A stretch of 64,000 nt of DNA, taken from contig JAJCYH010000020.1 of the NCBI GenBank assembly GCA_029262995.1, positions 62,001 to 126,000 of the forward strand. Reading direction: 5' to 3'. The notes below the pieces were generated by a model that was not told the origin of the DNA, searched no databases, and worked only from the letters and a program-made list of their open reading frames with translations. Source of the DNA: Saprospiraceae bacterium (GTDB taxonomy: Bacteria; Bacteroidota; Bacteroidia; Chitinophagales; Saprospiraceae). Positions 35,234-44,015 of this stretch are shown in pieces; within the stretch, counting starts at the first letter, position 1; every line of letters starts with the position of its first letter. The translations under genes were made by a program, and so were the position numbers.

Positions 35234-35815
35234 TTATTGATTTGAAAATAATGTTTTTTCTACCCGCTCACAGATGATATGACAAATGAGCATATAGCAT
35301 TCCTGAATTCTTGCAGTTTCAGAACTAGGTATACAGAAGTTAAGATGGCTATATGGCAGCATTTGGCTATTGTCTTCTCCGGAAAATGAAATCGTATTAC
35401 AATTTATGCTTGTAGCATATTTCATAGCGTCGATAATGTTTGCTGATTTGCCTGAAGTTGAAAAGAAAATAATTACATCTTCTTTTTGGGCTTTGGCTTC
35501 AATCATTCGAGTAAAGACTTTTTCAAAGGAATAGTCGTTAGAAATGGCTGTTAATGCGGCACTGTTTACATGTAGAGCTTCAGCATAGAGTGCCTTTCTG
35601 TTTAGTTTAAATTTGCCACTTAATTCTGCAGCTATATGTTCTGCATCAGCTGCACTTCCACCATTACCTGCAATTAACACTTTTTGCCCATTTTGAAAGC
35701 AAGAAACGATCATATCAACAGATTGATTAAGGGCGTCCATGATCTTATCATCTCGAGAAATGGCATCAATTAGGCTGATATGGTTTTCAAAAATTAATTT
35801 ATTTATTGAATCCAT
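35234..35815 (-). CDS. gmhA: Sedoheptulose-7-phosphate isomerase (SIS domain)
   Basis: GmhA converts sedoheptulose 7-phosphate to glycero-manno-heptose 7-phosphate, the first step of LPS heptose synthesis. The 193-residue SIS-domain protein carries GNGGSAADAEHIAAELSGKF with the catalytic Glu/His region, and the phosphate-binding STSGKS. Length fits. Its start overlaps the end of the GT4 gene by 17 bases. No other heptose genes are present, so the pathway must be completed elsewhere. Confidence 0.92.
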   Translation of the reverse strand: MDSINKLIFENHISLIDAISRDDKIMDALNQSVDMIVSCFQNGQKVLIAGNGGSAADAEHIAAELSGKFKLNRKALYAEALHVNSAALTAISNDYSFEKVFTRMIEAKAQKEDVIIFFSTSGKSANIIDAMKYATSINCNTISFSGEDNSQMLPYSHLNFCIPSSETARIQECYMLICHIICERVEKTLFSNQ

Positions 35816-36944
35816 GATCTTTGATTTCCGTCAATAGTGTATCGTAGAAGTTCTGCCATGAAAGTTGATTTTTTATATTTTCAAAATCATAAACTTTAAT
35901 TTTATCGTCATTCAAAAATCTATTTAGATTTTCACTAATAGCTTTAGCATCTGAATCAGAAGTAAGACCTATTCCATTTTCCATAAGCATTTCACTTAGA
36001 CCGCCAACTTCGGTTACAATGATAGGAATTTCAAAATGTATAGCAATAGGAATGATTCCACTTTGAGTTGCTTGTCGATAGGGTAGTACAACAGCATCAG
36101 CAGCACAGAAATAGTAGGGTACTTCTTCATTGGGAATATATTCATTATTGATAATGACCTTATCCGTTAAATTTAGTTCTTCAATAATCTTTTGATATTT
36201 TTTTTCGTTTTCATAGAACTCACCTGCAATGATAAGTTTGTATTTCTTCTGAGTTTCAACCAAAGACATCGCTTCTAATAGCAAATCCAATCCTTTGTAT
36301 GTTCTAATCAAGCCAAAGAATAAAAAGTATATACAATCTTCTTCAAGGTCTAGTTTTTTTCTTGCGTCTAATTTATTTATTTTTTCGCCGTAATGATGAT
36401 AGATGGGATGAAAAAGTTCACTAACGGCTTTATGAGGTGCTGAATTTTGAATGTCTTTAGTTACATTTTTGGAAAGGCTAATCATGAGGTCCGTTCGGTT
36501 CGCTAGGAATCGTCCTAAATGTTCTTCTCCAATCAGACTCTCATGTGGTTTGAAGTTATGTACAATGGTAATATTGTAAACATCGGGTAAAGATTTTTTC
36601 ACCCCTCTAAGGATTGTCCCAAATGCAGGAGCCATAAAGGGCATCCAATATTGTGTTATCAAAAGATCAGGTTCAAGTGCTACAATTTCCTTGGTTATCT
36701 TCAACCAACTAAGGGGGTTGGTACTATAAATCCCTCTTTTGATATTTAGGTTAGGCGCACTATCGTCTGTAGTAAGCTGATTTTTGCCTGGGAATAGAAA
36801 GTTGGGATATTGTTGAGTAAAAGTAAACATCATACATTCCCAACCATTATTTTGGAAGATTGAAGCCAGGTTTTCATTAAAAGCTGCAATGCCTCCTCGG
36901 TACGGGTAGGCAGGTCCAATGAAAATGGCTTTTTTTGATTTCAT
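35799..36944 (-). CDS. Family 4 glycosyltransferase
   Basis: The 381-residue protein is a GT-B fold enzyme. The N-terminal domain begins AIFIGPAYPYRGGIAAFNEN. The C-terminal GT4 domain holds FFGLIRTYKGLDLLLEAM and the donor-binding ADAVVLPYRQATQSGIIPIA. It is cytosolic or membrane-associated and probably acts in LPS or capsule synthesis, since gmhA and a GT2 gene are in the same operon (6-base gap from GT2). Acceptor and sugar donor cannot be read from sequence. Confidence 0.9.
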   Translation of the reverse strand: MKSKKAIFIGPAYPYRGGIAAFNENLASIFQNNGWECMMFTFTQQYPNFLFPGKNQLTTDDSAPNLNIKRGIYSTNPLSWLKITKEIVALEPDLLITQYWMPFMAPAFGTILRGVKKSLPDVYNITIVHNFKPHESLIGEEHLGRFLANRTDLMISLSKNVTKDIQNSAPHKAVSELFHPIYHHYGEKINKLDARKKLDLEEDCIYFLFFGLIRTYKGLDLLLEAMSLVETQKKYKLIIAGEFYENEKKYQKIIEELNLTDKVIINNEYIPNEEVPYYFCAADAVVLPYRQATQSGIIPIAIHFEIPIIVTEVGGLSEMLMENGIGLTSDSDAKAISENLNRFLNDDKIKVYDFENIKNQLSWQNFYDTLLTEIKDHGFNK

Positions 36945-36950
36945 TAAATA

Positions 36951-37883
36951 TTATAGTTTTCTTTCTATGGTGTAATCATTTCTACTAGGATTGTTTCTAG
37001 AGATCATTTCAGCCAGGAATCCTGCAATAAAAAGTTGAACACCTACAATAACAGATAGCATACCTAAGTAGAATAATGGTCTTGAAGATATTCCTGGAAT
37101 ATTGCTAAAGAGTTTAAGCAAAGACAGATATATTAAAATAGCAATTCCCAATATACTTAAGAAAGTCCCTAGGCTACCAAAAAAATGCATTGGCCTAGAA
37201 CTGAATTTACTTATAAAAGTGATAGATAAAAGATCAAGATAACCTCTCATTACACGTTCGAATCCAAATTTGGACGTCCCATATTTTCTAGCCTGATGAT
37301 TAACAACTTTTTCACCAATTTTATCAAATCCTTCCTTTTTTGCTATGACAGGAATATAGCGATGCATTTCGCCATAAACTTCAATGTTTTTAGTTAGCTC
37401 TTTGCTATAGGCTTTAAGACCACAATTAAAATCATTAAGCGGAATTCCGCTTAATTTTCTTGTTACCCAATTAAAAAATTTTGAAGGAATTCTTTTGGAC
37501 AATGGATCTTGACGTTTTTGCTTCCATCCTGATACCAAATCAAAATTATTTGACTTAATCATTGCATAAAAATCAGGAATTTCATCTGGACTATCCTGAA
37601 GGTCTGCATCCATAGTTATAATGACATTTCCTTGTGCTGCCTTAAACCCTGTATCCAAGGCAGCAGATTTCCCATAATTTCTTTTGAATTTTATTCCCTT
37701 GATGGCATGGTATTTTTGCTTAAGCTCAGAAAGCATATTCCAGCTGTTATCAGTACTTCCATCATCGATATATATGATTTCATAGTCGATGTTCATCTCT
37801 GAACATACCCTATGTATCCAATCCGTTAATTCAGATAGGGATTCTTCTTCATTAAATAAAGGAATAACCAGTGATAAATCCAT
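36951..37883 (-). CDS. Family 2 glycosyltransferase with C-terminal membrane helices
   Basis: The 310-residue protein has a GT-A domain (LSLVIPLFNEEESLSEL; YIDDGSTDNSW; the DxD-type MDADLQD near 95) and two transmembrane helices at about 230-255 and 268-290. This is the form of DPM1/GtrB enzymes that charge undecaprenyl phosphate with glucose or mannose. It may therefore supply a lipid-linked sugar for envelope glycans. It sits between DUF4199 and GT4 genes in a tightly spaced operon. Confidence 0.9.
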   Translation of the reverse strand: MDLSLVIPLFNEEESLSELTDWIHRVCSEMNIDYEIIYIDDGSTDNSWNMLSELKQKYHAIKGIKFKRNYGKSAALDTGFKAAQGNVIITMDADLQDSPDEIPDFYAMIKSNNFDLVSGWKQKRQDPLSKRIPSKFFNWVTRKLSGIPLNDFNCGLKAYSKELTKNIEVYGEMHRYIPVIAKKEGFDKIGEKVVNHQARKYGTSKFGFERVMRGYLDLLSITFISKFSSRPMHFFGSLGTFLSILGIAILIYLSLLKLFSNIPGISSRPLFYLGMLSVIVGVQLFIAGFLAEMISRNNPSRNDYTIERKL

Positions 37884-37892
37884 TCTTTGTTA

Positions 37893-38432
37893 CTATTCTT
37901 CCTCAAATAAATGAGATGCTCTTTCTTCCTTCATGATCAATCCTGCAACTAGTCCGACAAATAATCCTAAGAAGAATTTCATTATCACAACCATTAGACC
38001 CATAAATCCTGGAGAAAAAATGGCTTCCATCATTTTGCCAACCATTTCTTCTTGCTCTTGTCCTCCACCTCCAGAATTCGCCAAAGCTTGTTCTTTAATA
38101 TTTTCCAAAATATCAGGAGAAATCATAGTCATAAAAATATAGGTCCAGATGGCCATTATTATACCACCGACAATACCGGTCAAAATACCAATAACCGTAG
38201 CATTTCCTATGGATAAATTATTATTGTTCAATGATTTAAATTCCCTAATTGCCATGACAATTGCACCGATCGATATGATATAATTGAGAACATTTGAAAG
38301 CCATCCTGACTTTCCTGTTTCCATGTCTACCATGCCGGTTAGGTAAAAAAGAAGGGATATAATTATAAGAGTTGCTCCCATTATTGCTCCCCATTTAAGG
38401 GCAATATTTAATTTACTTGGACTTTCCATCAT
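37893..38432 (-). CDS. DUF4199 membrane protein 1
   Basis: The 179-residue protein has four predicted helices with a soluble loop before the last (SPDILENIKEQALANSGGGG). The arrangement WGAIMGATLIIISLLFYLTG, then AIREFKSLNNNNLSIGNATV, is that of DUF4199, a Bacteroidota family next to glycosyltransferase genes. Function unknown. It overlaps the next gene upstream (another DUF4199 protein) by 20 bases. Confidence 0.85.
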   Translation of the reverse strand: MMESPSKLNIALKWGAIMGATLIIISLLFYLTGMVDMETGKSGWLSNVLNYIISIGAIVMAIREFKSLNNNNLSIGNATVIGILTGIVGGIIMAIWTYIFMTMISPDILENIKEQALANSGGGGQEQEEMVGKMMEAIFSPGFMGLMVVIMKFFLGLFVGLVAGLIMKEERASHLFEEE

Positions 38433-38964
38433 TAGTTTTTTTATGCGTTAATGTTGATTTATTCTTTCTAAAAAGTAGTGCGATAATCATGGATAACAAT
38501 GCTCCAGGGACCGCCAATCGAATCAAAAAGAAAACAAATATCTGAGTTATTCCATAAAGATTAGGATTATCAGCAATCTCCTTCCTACTTAATTCATACA
38601 ATTCATCACTGTAAATATCTCTTGAAACTTCCAATGATTCCAAACTGATTGATCTGTACAGTTCGATCAATTCGGGGTAAAGGTAATTGAATAAAATGTA
38701 TTCAAATGTTGTACACATAAGAATTGCAATGGATGAACATATAAAGCCCTGCCAGAATAAAAAGCTAATAGAGCTAACATTATCATTAAGTTTTCTTAAA
38801 TCAAATGCATTTTTGATCAAAACAATCATAAAAGGTACAATCAACAGGGAGGATTTCAGCTGAAGAAACATCCTAGGGTTAATGTAACTAAGCACTATAG
38901 AAAAAAGTATTAGTATTATACCTAGAAAAATCCCGTTGTTTCTTGTTTGACCTTGTCCATTCAT
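38413..38964 (-). CDS. DUF4199 membrane protein 2
   Basis: The 183-residue protein is a divergent paralog of its neighbour with four helices: an N-terminal pair (12-29, 37-52), one near 68-90, and one near 138-165. The middle loop is acidic (VSRDIYSDELYELSRKEIAD). It is the first gene of the minus-strand operon to 34398. The two DUF4199 proteins may form a heteromer; unproven. The start region overlaps the divergent FKBP gene's leader. Confidence 0.75.
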   Translation of the reverse strand: MNGQGQTRNNGIFLGIILILFSIVLSYINPRMFLQLKSSLLIVPFMIVLIKNAFDLRKLNDNVSSISFLFWQGFICSSIAILMCTTFEYILFNYLYPELIELYRSISLESLEVSRDIYSDELYELSRKEIADNPNLYGITQIFVFFLIRLAVPGALLSMIIALLFRKNKSTLTHKKTNDGKSK

Positions 38965-39021
38965 CGATCGAAATATAATGATTATTTTAATATAATTTTA
39001 AGACTAGATATAAGACTTCAT

Positions 39022-39579
39022 ATGAAATTAATGACAACAGGATCTATTGCTTTATTAACAATATTAATATTTCTTGGATGCAAGCAAGATTCCCCAAAAA
39101 ACGCGATCACAACAGAGAATAGAGAAATTAAAACTAACATATCCACAAGTGGTGTTTCAAATCTATACAAATACTATCATGAAAACCCACAGTCTGCTGA
39201 CCAAAAAGAAGAAAACGTAATAATAGACTATATAGTTTCTACAGAGCAAGAATATGTCAGAACAGCAGAAGGTATGTATATATTAATAACAAAAGAGGGT
39301 AGTGGCAATAATTATGTCTATGGGCAAGACTGTACCGCTGATTATAAAGGGTATTTTCTAGATGGTAAAGTTTTTGATTCCAGTTATGAAAGAAATCAAG
39401 CCTTAAAGTTTAAAATCGGACAGATGAATGAAGCCTGGAATATCTCATTAATGAAAGTAAATCCTGGCACCGAGTACAAATTGATATGTCCGAGTAGATT
39501 AGCATATGGAGAACGAGGTTTCCCCGGTTATGTACCGCCAAATACTGTCATTGCATTTGATATAGCAACCAAACCTTGA
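39022..39579 (+). CDS. FKBP-type peptidyl-prolyl isomerase lipoprotein
   Basis: ATG 39022 is chosen because it gives a lipoprotein signal (MKLMTTGSIALLTILIFLGC, Cys20); a longer TTG frame would spoil it. The 185-residue product has an N-terminal linker and an FKBP domain (about 90-185; YKGYFLDGKVFDSSYERNQA, RLAYGERGFPGYVPPNTVI). It probably assists folding of periplasmic or outer-membrane proteins. Divergent from the DUF4199 operon; the intervening 57 bases must hold both promoters. Confidence 0.87.
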   Translation: MKLMTTGSIALLTILIFLGCKQDSPKNAITTENREIKTNISTSGVSNLYKYYHENPQSADQKEENVIIDYIVSTEQEYVRTAEGMYILITKEGSGNNYVYGQDCTADYKGYFLDGKVFDSSYERNQALKFKIGQMNEAWNISLMKVNPGTEYKLICPSRLAYGERGFPGYVPPNTVIAFDIATKP

Positions 39580-39592
39580 TCTTTCAACTTAT

Positions 39593-40537
39593 CTATCCAA
39601 TTAGCTTAATTATTTGCTGAGCCAATTCCTGTCCTATTTTGTTTTGTGCTTCTACAGTTGAAGCACCGATATGCGGCGTTGAAGAAACTCTTGGGTGTTT
39701 AAGGATTGCTTCCAAAGGTGTAGGTTCATTTTCAAAAACATCAACACCAGCAGCTCCTAACTTTCCAGAATTTAAAGCTTCCAACATTGCAGTTTCATCT
39801 ACGGTTCCACCTCTTGAGACATTGATTAATATTGCACCGTCTTTCATCATTGCAAATTCATTTGAAGACAATACCGGAGCTCCTGTAAAAGGAATATGAA
39901 GGCTTAATACATCAAGCTTGGGCAGCATCTCATTTAAAGGCGTTGACTTTAAAAGATAATTTAGATTTTGCCCTGCAAATTTGCAATTCAAAATTACAGA
40001 CTCCACAAAAGGATCACTAGCCAAAACATTCATGCCAAGCCCTAGTGCAATTTTTGTAGTCTCCTGACCAATTCTTCCCATTCCAATAATACCGATGGTT
40101 TTTCCTTCCAATTCAAATCCTTTAGAAAATGATTTTTTTAGTGCAGTAAAATCCTGATGACCTCTTTCAGGCATCGTTTTATTTGATATGTATAAAAACC
40201 TTGCAATGGAGAATAGATGTGAAAAGGCAAGTTCTGCAACTGACCGTGAAGAAGCTGCAGGTGTATTAACAACATGAATGCCTTTAGACTTGGCATAATC
40301 AACATCAATATTATCCATTCCAACGCCACCTCTACCAATCAATTTAAGATTTGGACAAAGATCTATTAATTCTTTTCTGACTTTGGTAGCTGAACGAACG
40401 CAGATTGCATCGTATTCTTGTAACTTTTCATTAAGATCTTGCTGTGAAATCTTAACTGTAGATACATCAAAACCATGATCTTTTAACATTTGAATACCTA
40501 ATGCAGGCATTCCATCGTTTACTAGTACTCTAGGCAT
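39593..40537 (-). CDS. serA: D-3-phosphoglycerate dehydrogenase-like 2-hydroxyacid dehydrogenase
   Basis: The 314-residue enzyme has the NAD-binding loop GMGRIGQ, and the catalytic triad regions NVSRGGTVDE (Arg), DVFENEPTP (Glu) and TPHIGAST (His). No C-terminal ACT domain is present, which is common in short SerA forms. It probably oxidises 3-phosphoglycerate for serine synthesis, but closely related 2-hydroxyacid dehydrogenases act on other acids. It stands alone, convergent with the FKBP gene. Confidence 0.85.
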   Translation of the reverse strand: MPRVLVNDGMPALGIQMLKDHGFDVSTVKISQQDLNEKLQEYDAICVRSATKVRKELIDLCPNLKLIGRGGVGMDNIDVDYAKSKGIHVVNTPAASSRSVAELAFSHLFSIARFLYISNKTMPERGHQDFTALKKSFSKGFELEGKTIGIIGMGRIGQETTKIALGLGMNVLASDPFVESVILNCKFAGQNLNYLLKSTPLNEMLPKLDVLSLHIPFTGAPVLSSNEFAMMKDGAILINVSRGGTVDETAMLEALNSGKLGAAGVDVFENEPTPLEAILKHPRVSSTPHIGASTVEAQNKIGQELAQQIIKLIG

Positions 40538-40651
40538 AATCTATTTTGTGAATGCAAAGGAAAGGATATTATATATGATAGACAATTCTAATGTAATTAT
40601 TTCATAATAAACATCATTGTAGCTTATGAAAATTCAATCAAATATTAAATA

Positions 40652-40682
40652 TTTGTAATATGTTGATTAAAAACTAACTTTG
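40652..40682 (+). promoter_or_regulatory. Promoter of the ExbB/ExbD genes
   Basis: TTTG at 40652-40655 and TAACTTTG at 40675-40682, 19 bases apart, match the Bacteroidota -33/-7 consensus. The ATG of exbB follows 53 bases downstream. Confidence 0.75.
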
Positions 40683-40735
40683 CCTTCAATACTTTCTTTA
40701 AGTTTACTATCGTTAACAAATATTAAAAAGACAGC

Positions 40736-41413
40736 ATGTACTTTCAAAGCATATTTTTACAAGCAGATCCTGAAGGAGATATATCTCAAAACATACTAGA
40801 TATTATTACTCAAGGCGGACCATTAGGTATAGCCATCAATGTTATACTTCTTGTTTTATCGTTTTTAGCTTTTTTAATATTTTTTGAAAGGTATATGACA
40901 ATATCTAAGGCTGCAAAAATTGATGATAGTTTCATGAATAATATTAGAGCAGCTGTAACTTCAGGAAATATAGCTGGTGCAAAAGCCATGCTTACTAATG
41001 TAAATTCACCTTATGCAAGAATGGTTGAGAAGGGAATTGCCAGAATAGGCAAGCCTCTAAGAGATATCGATGCTGCAATAGAGAATGTAGGAAACCTTGA
41101 AATTTTCAAACTTGAAAAAAACTTGTCTTCTTTAGCTAGTATTTCAGGTGCTGCACCAATGATCGGTTTCTTTGGTACCGTTGTAGGTATGATCATAGCT
41201 TTTTATAAAATGGCGAGTGAGCAGAATGTTACGCCTGATGTTCTTGCAGGTGGTATATATACAGCTTTGATTACGACAGCCTTAGGGTTGTTTATTGGTA
41301 TACTTTCGTTTGTTGGTTATAATTATCTTGTATCTCTCGTCGATAAAGTAATTAACAAGATGGAGGCCACCGCAATGGAATTTATGGATTTATTACAAGA
41401 GCCGACAGCATAA
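40736..41413 (+). CDS. exbB: ExbB/TolQ/MotA-type proton channel subunit
   Basis: The 225-residue protein has three transmembrane helices (about 31-50, 133-157, 178-200) with the family arrangement and Thr/Ala-rich pore helix (GGIYTALITTALGLFIGILS). Together with ExbD it forms the pentameric channel that couples the proton gradient to TonB. It is followed at 6 bases by exbD1 and begins the four-gene energy-transducer set. Confidence 0.93.
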   Translation: MYFQSIFLQADPEGDISQNILDIITQGGPLGIAINVILLVLSFLAFLIFFERYMTISKAAKIDDSFMNNIRAAVTSGNIAGAKAMLTNVNSPYARMVEKGIARIGKPLRDIDAAIENVGNLEIFKLEKNLSSLASISGAAPMIGFFGTVVGMIIAFYKMASEQNVTPDVLAGGIYTALITTALGLFIGILSFVGYNYLVSLVDKVINKMEATAMEFMDLLQEPTA

Positions 41414-41419
41414 CTAGAG

Positions 41420-41809
41420 ATGAAGAAAAGATCAAAAGTCAGCGCTGAATTCAGCATGTCTTCCTTAACAGATATCATTTTTCTGTTGCTGATTTTCTTT
41501 ATGTTGACTTCATCTATGGTTCAAATAAACATGCCATTACCTGAATCAAACAGCAAAACTGTTGCACCAAGTGACTTAATTGTAATGATGAGGGCCGATG
41601 GTGATTTAACATTTAACGGTAAGAAAATTCGTCACTCAGCACTTCAGGCAAGAATTAAATCTGAATTGTCGAAGATGAGTAATAAAGAAAATGCATCAAT
41701 ATCTATTGTTGCAGAAAATGTAGTCCCTTGGAAGAGAATAAATGAGGTTATTGTGATCGCAAGAAACTTAGGCGTTAAAGCGCATATCGCTACGCAACCA
41801 AGAAAATAA
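41420..41809 (+). CDS. exbD: ExbD/TolR protein 1
   Basis: The 129-residue protein has a single N-terminal helix with the essential proton-carrying Asp18 (MSSLTDIIFLLLIFFMLTSS). A periplasmic TolR-like domain follows (about 50-125). It shares an almost identical N-terminus with the next gene (KVSAEFSMSSLTDIIFLLLI), so the pair arose by duplication. Probable partner of ExbB. Confidence 0.93.
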   Translation: MKKRSKVSAEFSMSSLTDIIFLLLIFFMLTSSMVQINMPLPESNSKTVAPSDLIVMMRADGDLTFNGKKIRHSALQARIKSELSKMSNKENASISIVAENVVPWKRINEVIVIARNLGVKAHIATQPRK

Positions 41810-41819
41810 ATATTATAAA

Positions 41820-42218
41820 ATGGGATTAAAGAAAAGAACAAAAGTCAGTGCAGAATTTAGTATGTCATCTTTGACAGACATTATCTTCCTTTTGCTTATT
41901 TTCTTTATGCTAACTTCTTCTATGGTCGTTCCTAATGCATTGAATCTTAAGATGCCAGGCAAAACCAGAAGCACAGCAAACCAACCCAAGTATCCTCCAA
42001 CAGAAGTTAAAATTACCTCAAATGGTGATTATTACCTCAATGGTTCTAAAGCATCAAGAATAGGTATTGAAAAGGAAATGCGCAAACTTAAATCGGAAAG
42101 ATCAAAATTTTCAATGATCATTATTCCTGATGATAATGTTGCCAATGAAAAAGTGGTAGCCATCCTGGATATCGCCTATAGGTATCAGATTGATGCCATC
42201 ATGACTGACCCTAAATAA
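41820..42218 (+). CDS. exbD: ExbD/TolR protein 2
   Basis: The 132-residue protein repeats the ExbD layout, with Asp20 in its helix. Its periplasmic part (LKMPGKTRSTANQPKYPPTE onward) differs strongly from that of ExbD1, so the two are probably a heterodimer or serve different partners. It is 10 bases after exbD1. Paired ExbD genes are frequent in Bacteroidota. Confidence 0.93.
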   Translation: MGLKKRTKVSAEFSMSSLTDIIFLLLIFFMLTSSMVVPNALNLKMPGKTRSTANQPKYPPTEVKITSNGDYYLNGSKASRIGIEKEMRKLKSERSKFSMIIIPDDNVANEKVVAILDIAYRYQIDAIMTDPK

Positions 42219-42296
42219 TTATAACATATTAGCTTTTTGGATTGATTATTGCTATCTGATAATCAAGGTTTTAGATATAATATCTATGGGATTATA

Positions 42297-42318
42297 AAAG
42301 ACTGACAATCAGTCCTTT
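42297..42318 (+). terminator. Weak terminator-like hairpin after exbD2
   Basis: Arms 42297-42305 and 42309-42317 pair with one mismatch around a 3-nt loop; only three T's follow. It may reduce read-through into the tonB gene. Confidence 0.35.
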
Positions 42319-42401
42319 GATTCATAAACTTATCTTAAGACCGTATGAATGATACTAAACCTTAATTGAATGATGTTAACTGTTTACATCATCATTTTAA
42401 A

Positions 42402-43265
42402 ATGCCTGAGATGAACCGATATACTTATCTAGAAGAGAACGACAACAGAAGAACTGGTTTTTGGATCAGTCTCCTTCTTCATTTATTCCTACTCTTTTTG
42501 TTTCTGATACCGTGCTTCAAACATTTTAACAATCAAGACCCTGATCGGTTTCAAGGTGTTATAATTGCTTTGGGGAATCCAGAAAATGAATCCGTTACAA
42601 AGACGGTAAAAGCCAGTATTAGTGACGAAGCTGAAAATCAAAAAAAAGCCACAAAAGCCACATCAAAACAATTATCGACAGAAGCAAAGAAAAATGCGTC
42701 TCCAACAAAAACTGAGAGTGCAACTACCGTAGATAAAGCAGAATTGTTAGCATCAAAAAAAGCCAAAGCCGAAGCAAATATAAAGGCAAAAGAGGATGAA
42801 CGTAGAAGAATGGAATTGGAGAAAGAGAAGGATAGAATGGCAGAGGAAGAGCGTAAGAAACAAGAAGAAAAATCTAAAGCTAAATCCTTGTTTTCAAATA
42901 TGTTCAAATCAGATGATAATGCAGCAGATGCATCTAAAGGAAGTGAAAATGGAAAACCTAATGCGGAGGCACTAAATGATCTTACAAGTGGTAGTGGTAA
43001 AGTTGGTACTGGCTTAGGCTCAAGAGAACTTCTTTATGCTCCTATCATTAGTGACAATACTCAAAAAACAGGAAGGGTAATTATAAACATCTGTGTTGAT
43101 CAATCTGGGAAAGTTATCAATACTAAATTCAGACAAAAAGGATCTACGACTACCGATGCTCATCTAGTGCAATTGGCAGAATCAAGTGTGAGGAAATATA
43201 AGTTCAGTCAAAGTAAAATTTCTGAGCAGTGTGGAGACATCATTATTGACTTTAAGTTGAAATAA
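42402..43265 (+). CDS. tonB: TonB-type energy transducer
   Basis: ATG 42402 is chosen (MPEMNRYTYLEEN); a TTG frame begins 36 bases earlier and an ATG at 42411 is possible. The 287-residue protein has one N-terminal helix (about 20-38), a Lys/Glu/Ala-rich rigid periplasmic stretch (about 85-170, long charged helix) and a C-terminal TonB-like domain (about 220-287; TGRVIINICVDQSGKVINTK, VRKYKFSQ). It links the ExbB/ExbD channel to outer-membrane receptors. No TonB-dependent receptor is in this window. It follows exbD2 by 183 bases and may share its transcript. Confidence 0.85.
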   Translation: MPEMNRYTYLEENDNRRTGFWISLLLHLFLLFLFLIPCFKHFNNQDPDRFQGVIIALGNPENESVTKTVKASISDEAENQKKATKATSKQLSTEAKKNASPTKTESATTVDKAELLASKKAKAEANIKAKEDERRRMELEKEKDRMAEEERKKQEEKSKAKSLFSNMFKSDDNAADASKGSENGKPNAEALNDLTSGSGKVGTGLGSRELLYAPIISDNTQKTGRVIINICVDQSGKVINTKFRQKGSTTTDAHLVQLAESSVRKYKFSQSKISEQCGDIIIDFKLK

Positions 43266-43269
43266 AAAA

Positions 43270-43293
43270 AGCCCTCTTCATTAGAAGAAGGCT
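43270..43293 (-). terminator. Intrinsic terminator of the thioredoxin-like gene
   Basis: Arms 43270-43279 and 43284-43293 pair with one mismatch. Seven A's on its left side make a U-tract in the minus direction, so it mainly ends the 43317-43850 gene, and secondarily tonB. Confidence 0.75.
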
Positions 43294-43316
43294 TCTCTTA
43301 TTTATTCTAAAAGATT

Positions 43317-43850
43317 TTATTCGGATTTAGCAAATTCGTCCCAGCTTTGTTGTTTATAAGCTTCGGAGCTTGCAAAATTTAATTCTTTGATCAATTGATC
43401 CGCTTGCTTGTATCCAGGTGATAACATAATCCTTTCATAGGATTCATTTAATAGCACAAAAGCAGGATATCCCATTCTTCCATCCAACAAGGCATAAGCC
43501 AATTGGTGATATCCTTTTCTTCCAGAATTCACAAAAACAAAATCTTTACCGTCAAAATTGATAGCAGCTTTTTGTTCTGCATCAAACTTTACTGCATAAA
43601 AATTGTCATTGAGTTCTGATATGATGGAGTTGTCCATAAATGTTGATTTGTCCATTTTTTTGCACCATCCACACCAATCTGTATATACATCAATAAAGAT
43701 TTTCTTAGGCGATTTTTCATTGGCAGCTATGGCTTGTTCCCACGTCATCCAATTGATTTTTTTTGTTTGATTATCATCTTTAACTGAATCATTCAAAATA
43801 AATGAAGATCCAATGATCAAAACCAAACTTAGACTTAATAAATATTTCAT
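43317..43850 (-). CDS. Exported thioredoxin-like protein
   Basis: The 177-residue protein has a signal peptide (about 1-19) and a thioredoxin fold with WCGWC in DVYTDWCGWCKKMDKSTF. Shared segments (VKFDAEQKAAINFDGKDFVF, GRMGYPAFVLLNE) show that it is a paralog of the lipoprotein at 25531-26205, without the lipobox and long linker. It is probably soluble in the periplasm. Role inferred: disulfide reduction or isomerisation. Confidence 0.87.
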   Translation of the reverse strand: MKYLLSLSLVLIIGSSFILNDSVKDDNQTKKINWMTWEQAIAANEKSPKKIFIDVYTDWCGWCKKMDKSTFMDNSIISELNDNFYAVKFDAEQKAAINFDGKDFVFVNSGRKGYHQLAYALLDGRMGYPAFVLLNESYERIMLSPGYKQADQLIKELNFASSEAYKQQSWDEFAKSE

Positions 43851-44015
43851 AAGAGATTATTTATGTTCAAAAGTATTATTTTCCTTTGGTTAAATGTGTT
43901 AATCTTTTTTTAAATCGTAAGAATAAACTGTCGTTTAACCGATATTCAACAAAAATATAAATCTATTAACATATTACAAATTTATTCCATATGTTAATTT
44001 AAAAAACTATAATTT

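Noticed and set aside
42638-42907. Minus-strand frame of 89 codons inside tonB
   Set aside because: It is the mirror of the Lys/Glu/Ala-rich tonB linker; low-complexity coding on the other strand keeps it open.
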